Of a stretch of DNA of 64,000 nt, positions 59,149 through 64,000 are shown one piece after another. Each line of letters begins with the position of its first letter. Positions within the stretch are counted from its first letter, which is position 1. Source of the stretch: CAG-877 sp045125935. Lineage in GTDB: Bacteria; Bacillota_I; Bacilli_A; RF39; UBA660. The stretch is taken from the NCBI GenBank assembly GCA_045125935.1, contig JBGVNW010000041.1, positions 1 to 64,000 on the forward strand, read 5' to 3'. Under the pieces are notes generated by a model. It made no database searches, was not told the DNA's origin, and saw only the letters and a list, made by a program, of their open reading frames with translations. Made by a program: the position numbers and the translations under genes.

Positions 59149-61695
59149 ATGTTAGAAAAAAAGTACAATCATCAAGAAGTAGAAAAAAACAAATATGAAT
59201 ACTGGAAAAGTAAAGACTATTTCAAAGCAGATTTAACAAGTTCTAAAGAACCATTTTGTATAGTTATTCCTCCTCCAAATGTAACTGGTAAATTACACTT
59301 AGGACATGCCTGGGATGTAACATTACAAGACTTAATTATTCGTTATAAGAGAATGCAAGGATATGACTGTCTATGGTTACCAGGAATGGATCATGCCGGA
59401 ATTGCTACACAAGCTAAAGTAGACAAACGTCTAAAAGAGCAAGGAATACGACCAAGAGATATGGTTCGTGAAGACTGGTTAAAACAAGCCTGGGCTTGGA
59501 AAGATGAATATGCTAATACTATCCATGAACAATGGGCAAAGTTAGGTATTTCAGTAGACTATTCAAAAGAAAGATTTACTCTAGACGAAGGTCTAAATAG
59601 AGCGGTTAATCAAGTGTTCATTGACTTGTACAATAAAGGATTAATTTATAGAGGCGAAAGAATCATTAACTGGGATCCAGAACAAATGACAGCTTTGTCA
59701 ACTGAAGAGGTTATATACAAGGAAGATAAAGGTGCTTTCTACCATTTAAAATACTACATAGAAGGAACTGAAGATTATCTAGAAGTTGCGACAACAAGAC
59801 CAGAAACACTATTTGGAGATACTGCTGTAGCTGTAAATCCAAAGGACAAGCGTTATAAAAAGTTAATCGGTAAAAATGTTATTTTACCAATTGTAAACAA
59901 ACCAATTCCAATTGTTGGTGATGAACATGCTGATCCAGAATTTGGAACAGGAGTTGTTAAAATTACTCCAGCACATGATCCTAACGATTTTGAAGTTGGA
60001 AATCGCCATAACTTAGAAAGAATTGTAGTGATGAATCCAAATGCTACTATGAACGAGAATGCTGGTAAATACTGTGGCATGACTAGAGAAGAATGTCGCG
60101 AACAATTACTACAAGATTTGCAAGACCAAGACTTATTAATCAAAATAGAACCAATGGTTCACTCAGTAGGTCACTCTGAAAGAAGTGATGCGGTTGTTGA
60201 ACCTTACTTATCAAAACAATGGTTTGTAAAAATGCGACCACTTGCTGATCGTGTACTAGAAAATCAAAAAAACAAAGACACAAAAGTAAACTTCGTCCCA
60301 GCTCGTTATGAAAAAACAATGAATCATTGGATGGAAATAACTTATGATTGGTGTATTTCTCGTCAATTATGGTGGGGTCATCGTATTCCTGCATGGTACA
60401 AAGACGATGAAGTAAAAGTACAAATCGATTGTCCAGGAGAAGGTTGGGTTCAAGATCCGGATGTTCTAGACACATGGTTCTCATCTGCACTTTGGCCATT
60501 CTCAACACTAGGTTGGCCAGATAATACAGAGTTACTACAAAGATATTATCCAAATAATGTTTTAGTAACAGGATATGACATTATTCCATTCTGGGTAAAT
60601 CGTATGACTTTCCAAGGACTAGAATTCACAGGTAAACGTCCATTTAAAGATTGTCTAATTCATGGACTTATTCGAGATAAAGAAGGCCGTAAAATGTCTA
60701 AATCTTTAGGTAATGGAGTAGACCCAATGGATGTTATTGACGAATATGGTTGTGATGCATTGCGTTTCTTCCTAACAACAAATTCTGCTCCAGGAATGGA
60801 TTTACGCTATGATGAAGAAAAAGTTAAATCATCATGGAACTTTATCAATAAATTATGGAATGCTTCTCGTTTCGTTCTAATGAACATTGAAGGTATTACA
60901 ACAAAAGACTTTGATAAAAAAGATCTAAAACCATACGATAAATGGATTTTAACTAAAAAGAACAATTTAATTAAAAGCGTAATCAAAAGTATGGATAAGT
61001 ATGATTTTCACAATGCAGGTAACGAGTTATATGCCTTTGTATGGAATGATTTCTGCGATTGGTATATTGAACTTACAAAAACAAATATGTCTGATACAAC
61101 TAAGGCTGTTTTATTAACAACCCTAACAGATATCTTAAAATTACTTCATCCATTTATGCCATACGTAACAGAAGAAATCTACGGTATGTTACCAATTAAA
61201 GACAATGAATCTATTATGATTGATACATATCCTGAATATAATAAGGCATATGTATTTAAAGAAGAAACAGAAGAATTAGAACGCGTTTTAGAAGACATAG
61301 TTGCAATTCGTAACTTAAAAGCATCTAACAAAATAACTAAAGAAGCTTTAGTAAACTTCGAATGCAGTAATGAAGAATTGATTAATATCTATGCCTCTCA
61401 ATTAAAAATAACAGAAGCTAATTTATGTAGTGATGATCCTGATAATATGGTAAGCTGTAATTATAAATCTTCAAATATTAACATAACTTATTTCTTTGAA
61501 CATGAAGAAGTAGATACAAAGGCACTAGAAGAAGAAATTGCCAAATTAGAGCAATCAATAAAAAGACGTGAAGGTCTTTTAGCAAACGAAAACTATGTTA
61601 ATAAAGCTCCAGCGAATATTGTAGAGCTTGATCGTAAAAAACTAGCCGAAGAAAAAGAAAAATTAGCTAATTTACAAGAACAAATAAAAAAGTAA
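59149..61695 (+). CDS. valS: Valyl-tRNA synthetase
   Basis: A class I synthetase of 848 residues. It has HIGH in PPPNVTGKLHLGHAWDV, the CP1 editing domain with ATTRPETLFGDTAV, and KMSKS in GRKMSKSLGNG, followed by the anticodon-binding domain. The C-terminal coiled coil (about 785-848) is typical of ValRS. It is regulated by the T-box just upstream. AAGGAGTG precedes the ATG. In Bacillus, valS follows spoVID-ysxE; here that pair is 19 kb away, near lon. Confidence 0.98.
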   Translation: MLEKKYNHQEVEKNKYEYWKSKDYFKADLTSSKEPFCIVIPPPNVTGKLHLGHAWDVTLQDLIIRYKRMQGYDCLWLPGMDHAGIATQAKVDKRLKEQGIRPRDMVREDWLKQAWAWKDEYANTIHEQWAKLGISVDYSKERFTLDEGLNRAVNQVFIDLYNKGLIYRGERIINWDPEQMTALSTEEVIYKEDKGAFYHLKYYIEGTEDYLEVATTRPETLFGDTAVAVNPKDKRYKKLIGKNVILPIVNKPIPIVGDEHADPEFGTGVVKITPAHDPNDFEVGNRHNLERIVVMNPNATMNENAGKYCGMTREECREQLLQDLQDQDLLIKIEPMVHSVGHSERSDAVVEPYLSKQWFVKMRPLADRVLENQKNKDTKVNFVPARYEKTMNHWMEITYDWCISRQLWWGHRIPAWYKDDEVKVQIDCPGEGWVQDPDVLDTWFSSALWPFSTLGWPDNTELLQRYYPNNVLVTGYDIIPFWVNRMTFQGLEFTGKRPFKDCLIHGLIRDKEGRKMSKSLGNGVDPMDVIDEYGCDALRFFLTTNSAPGMDLRYDEEKVKSSWNFINKLWNASRFVLMNIEGITTKDFDKKDLKPYDKWILTKKNNLIKSVIKSMDKYDFHNAGNELYAFVWNDFCDWYIELTKTNMSDTTKAVLLTTLTDILKLLHPFMPYVTEEIYGMLPIKDNESIMIDTYPEYNKAYVFKEETEELERVLEDIVAIRNLKASNKITKEALVNFECSNEELINIYASQLKITEANLCSDDPDNMVSCNYKSSNINITYFFEHEEVDTKALEEEIAKLEQSIKRREGLLANENYVNKAPANIVELDRKKLAEEKEKLANLQEQIKK

Positions 61696-61715
61696 TCTTA
61701 ATAGATTGCTTTTTT
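61687..61715 (+). terminator. Terminator of valS
   Basis: An 8-bp stem AGTAATCT/AGATTGCT (one wobble pair), extended by A-T pairs, with a TAAT loop and a T run. Confidence 0.8.
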
Positions 61716-61825
61716 CGTGCGCTAAACATTATAATTATAGATAATAAGGCAAACGATAAATTATTGTTTGAACACTGCAATGAAGCTTCATAAGAAAAAA
61801 CACATGATACTAAGGAGGTATATTT

Positions 61826-64000
61826 ATGAAAAAAATACGAAATCTTTTACTTGCAACAGCAATTACATGTATTATATTGGGGGTAATTACAATTGGTACT
61901 CCAATATTTGCACTAATCGAATTTATTCTTGGTGGAATTATAATGTATACAATAAACAAAGATGATAAAGCAATACAAAATCAAAAAAAGTATCTAATTA
62001 TTCTTGCAGCTCTTCTAATCGTGTTCAATCAAGTTGGTGCCATTATATTATTTATTGCAATTGATAATATTGATGCCTTAATAAAGGATCCAATACGTGC
62101 AGGGCCAGAACTAAGTTCTAAAGATAAATTCGTTATTAATTCTTTAAAAAAGAATAAACAAATTGATCCAGGATTAAGAAAAATAGATATTTTACTAAAA
62201 CTAGGGGTTGCAATGGTTGCTATTTCAGGACTTCTTTTTGCAACAACAAGTTGGGATTTAATTACAGCTCCAGTTAAAGTACTTGCCTTAATATTTATGG
62301 GCATTATATTTATGGGATTATCAAAATTTTCAAAAGAAAAGTTGCATATTGAAACAACTACATTTACATATTGGTTACTAGCTATGTTCTTTTTTACCTT
62401 TTCTATAGTATCAATTGGTGCCCTAGGAATATTTGGAGAATGGTTAACATACAAAGGACCAGGGGGAAATGTAATGTATGCTATAACATACACTTCAATA
62501 TCTATTTTTTCCTATCTAACATATAAAAAGAAAAATAACGCTTTTTTTCATTATCTAACATTCACAGGTATATTTATAACACTATATAATTTACTCCGTT
62601 TCCTAACACTTGATAAAACTCTCTCAGTAATTGTTCTTGAGTGTCTATTTTTATTAATAAATATATCTAAAAATGAAAAAACAAATTTACAAAAATTTTC
62701 AACTATAGCAAGTTACATCATTGCCTCAGCACCATTTATAATAACTGAGGATAATTCATTACTTATGACATTTGCTTGTCTATTAAATATTGTAAATATT
62801 AATTATATTGCCTTGAAAAAGAATAATTCAGAAGATATTTTTGCATCAATGAGTACAATATTTTCATACATACTACTTACAAGAATAGTAGAATTGTTAA
62901 ACTTCAAAGAATATAATTATATAATTGCTATTTTAATATATACATTCTTTGCAATAATTATAAAACATAATAAAGTCAATAAAAACAACTTATATCAGAT
63001 AATTAATAATATTTTATACTATATATTTGCTACATTTTGCTTTGCAATGACGTTGCAAGAAGATATAACAATAATGCTAATATCAAGTACGTTAATTTTA
63101 GCTTTTAATATAATTGAATCAGTAATAGATGATAAAGATAACATCAGTATTTGTTTTCAACCAATTGCAATTTTCTTCTTTATTCTAAGCTTATCTAAGC
63201 TTATCACAACAGAAATTGAATTAGTTAACATTTCACTAATGGCAATATTATCGCTTATATATACAACGATATATCACTTTACAAAGGACAAACTATCAAA
63301 GAAGATATATTATTATAGTTCCTTAGTAGCAATAGTGTTATCACTAATCACATCAATTGAAAATATCGAGAAAATAACTTCTTTAATTACACTAGGCTGC
63401 TTTATATATCACTATTTAGTAGAAATAGATATTAAAAAACGAATACCATTATACATAGGTATATTAACAAATATTTATATAACATTTATTACATTAGAAT
63501 TACTTCCATTACCAATTATATATAATTCTCTAATAACATTATGGTTATATGTATTATGTAAATTATTATTAAAAGAAAATAAAACAATTGATTCAATAAC
63601 AAGTATAGCAATTGTTATACCTACATATACAATAGTAAGTAATTTAACTATTTCGTATGAATATCAAGAGGTATTGAGTGTAACTTTATCATTATATGTT
63701 TTATATTTAATAGTATCACTATTATTGAAAAAGCAAGAAACCAAAAAAATTGTCTCAATCATTGGAATAGTCCTTTTATTATTAACAATCTTTGAATCTA
63801 ATATAGTAAAAGGTGTATATATTGGTATAGTTGGTATTATTGTAATGATGATTGGTTATAATAACAAAGATTATAAGGAATTCTTTGCAACAGGTATTGC
63901 GATAACAATTGTAAATATTGTGTATCAGTTACAAGATTTATGGACAAAAATACCATTTTGGTTATATCTATTAATTACAGGATTAGGTTTAATTGGTTTT
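61826..64000 (+). CDS. Very large polytopic membrane protein, truncated by the window end
   Basis: The frame is open for 725 codons from an ATG preceded by TAAGGAGG (61811-61818) to the last base of the window. Nearly the whole product is hydrophobic: about twenty or more short TM segments separated by brief Lys/Asn-rich loops, after an N-terminal pair and one larger loop at about 90-125. The last residues (a KIPFWLYLLITGLGLIG pattern) resemble the repeats of large SCO7613-C-terminal/DUF2157-type membrane proteins. The role is unknown. The C-terminus is not in the window. Confidence 0.75.
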   Translation, partial: MKKIRNLLLATAITCIILGVITIGTPIFALIEFILGGIIMYTINKDDKAIQNQKKYLIILAALLIVFNQVGAIILFIAIDNIDALIKDPIRAGPELSSKDKFVINSLKKNKQIDPGLRKIDILLKLGVAMVAISGLLFATTSWDLITAPVKVLALIFMGIIFMGLSKFSKEKLHIETTTFTYWLLAMFFFTFSIVSIGALGIFGEWLTYKGPGGNVMYAITYTSISIFSYLTYKKKNNAFFHYLTFTGIFITLYNLLRFLTLDKTLSVIVLECLFLLINISKNEKTNLQKFSTIASYIIASAPFIITEDNSLLMTFACLLNIVNINYIALKKNNSEDIFASMSTIFSYILLTRIVELLNFKEYNYIIAILIYTFFAIIIKHNKVNKNNLYQIINNILYYIFATFCFAMTLQEDITIMLISSTLILAFNIIESVIDDKDNISICFQPIAIFFFILSLSKLITTEIELVNISLMAILSLIYTTIYHFTKDKLSKKIYYYSSLVAIVLSLITSIENIEKITSLITLGCFIYHYLVEIDIKKRIPLYIGILTNIYITFITLELLPLPIIYNSLITLWLYVLCKLLLKENKTIDSITSIAIVIPTYTIVSNLTISYEYQEVLSVTLSLYVLYLIVSLLLKKQETKKIVSIIGIVLLLLTIFESNIVKGVYIGIVGIIVMMIGYNNKDYKEFFATGIAITIVNIVYQLQDLWTKIPFWLYLLITGLGLIGF

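Noticed and set aside
62029..62493. Minus-strand frame over the large membrane protein
   Set aside because: The plus-strand frame is open for over 700 codons with a good start; the antisense frame is a by-product of AT-rich hydrophobic codons.

Overview
The window is a stretch of AT-rich chromosome from a spore-forming, low-GC Gram-positive bacterium in or near class Bacilli. Evidence for sporulation is a sigma-G gene (46909-47685) with its ylmC-type neighbour, plus yunB, spoVID/ysxE-like and yutH-like genes. Several gene neighbourhoods match Bacillus: trhP1-trhP2 near greA, yjbA convergent with trpS, lon near spoVID-ysxE, sigG-ylmC, and yunB/yutD/yutH/yutI. TGA is used as a stop (for example at 3770-3772 and 42307-42309) and tryptophan is encoded by TGG, so this is the standard bacterial code and not the Mycoplasma code. 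An uncultured gut-type Bacilli lineage (RF39/RFN20/Erysipelotrichia-like) is my best guess, but the species is not recognisable from sequence alone.

Layout. 1-5.1 kb: the first codons of a gene leaving the window on the minus strand, the two-gene tRNA U34 hydroxylation operon (trhP1-trhP2), a dGTPase-like HD hydrolase and greA. 5.1-30.5 kb: the most unusual region, 22 consecutive plus-strand genes that interleave a Tad/Flp-type pilus machine (CpaB, CpaF, TadB, TadC, pilin/TadE-like proteins, CpaE) with a complete-looking type IV secretion channel (two VirB2-like pilins, VirB6/TrbL, PrgI/VirB3, a VirB4 split over two genes, a membrane-anchored C39-like peptidase, a VirD4 coupling ATPase). A class B sortase, a 1015-residue cysteine-rich secreted protein and two related membrane-anchored surface proteins go with it. 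No relaxase, integrase, prepilin peptidase or replication gene is present. I read it as a resident composite secretion/adhesion machine and not as a conjugative element.

30.5-46.8 kb: housekeeping genes (rhodanese, DedA-like, rmuC, yjbA, trpS, tig, lon), a spore-coat pair, rubrerythrin, a trio of small unknown genes, a U32 RlhA-like protein, trmL and a TtcA-like enzyme. 46.9-52.1 kb: sporulation and synteny block (sigG, ylmC, yunB, yutD, DUF1292, yutH-like, NifU-like, S1 protein). 52.2-53.4 kb: twelve tRNA genes in two transcription units. 53.5-64 kb: an orphan MvaI/BcnI-type restriction endonuclease, a DacF-like carboxypeptidase, a phosphoesterase, a flavoprotein, a cyclophilin lipoprotein, a T-box leader and valS, and the start of a very large membrane protein that runs off the window.

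How the parts work together. In the composite locus CpaF could energise the Tad platform and also act as the VirB11-type ATPase of the channel. VirB4 and VirD4 would supply the other two motors. Strong internal promoters sit directly in front of the pilin-like genes, and a terminator follows the first VirB2-like gene, so stoichiometry is probably set by transcription. Elsewhere, sigG carries an mRNA hairpin that buries its ribosome-binding site, and valS is under T-box control.
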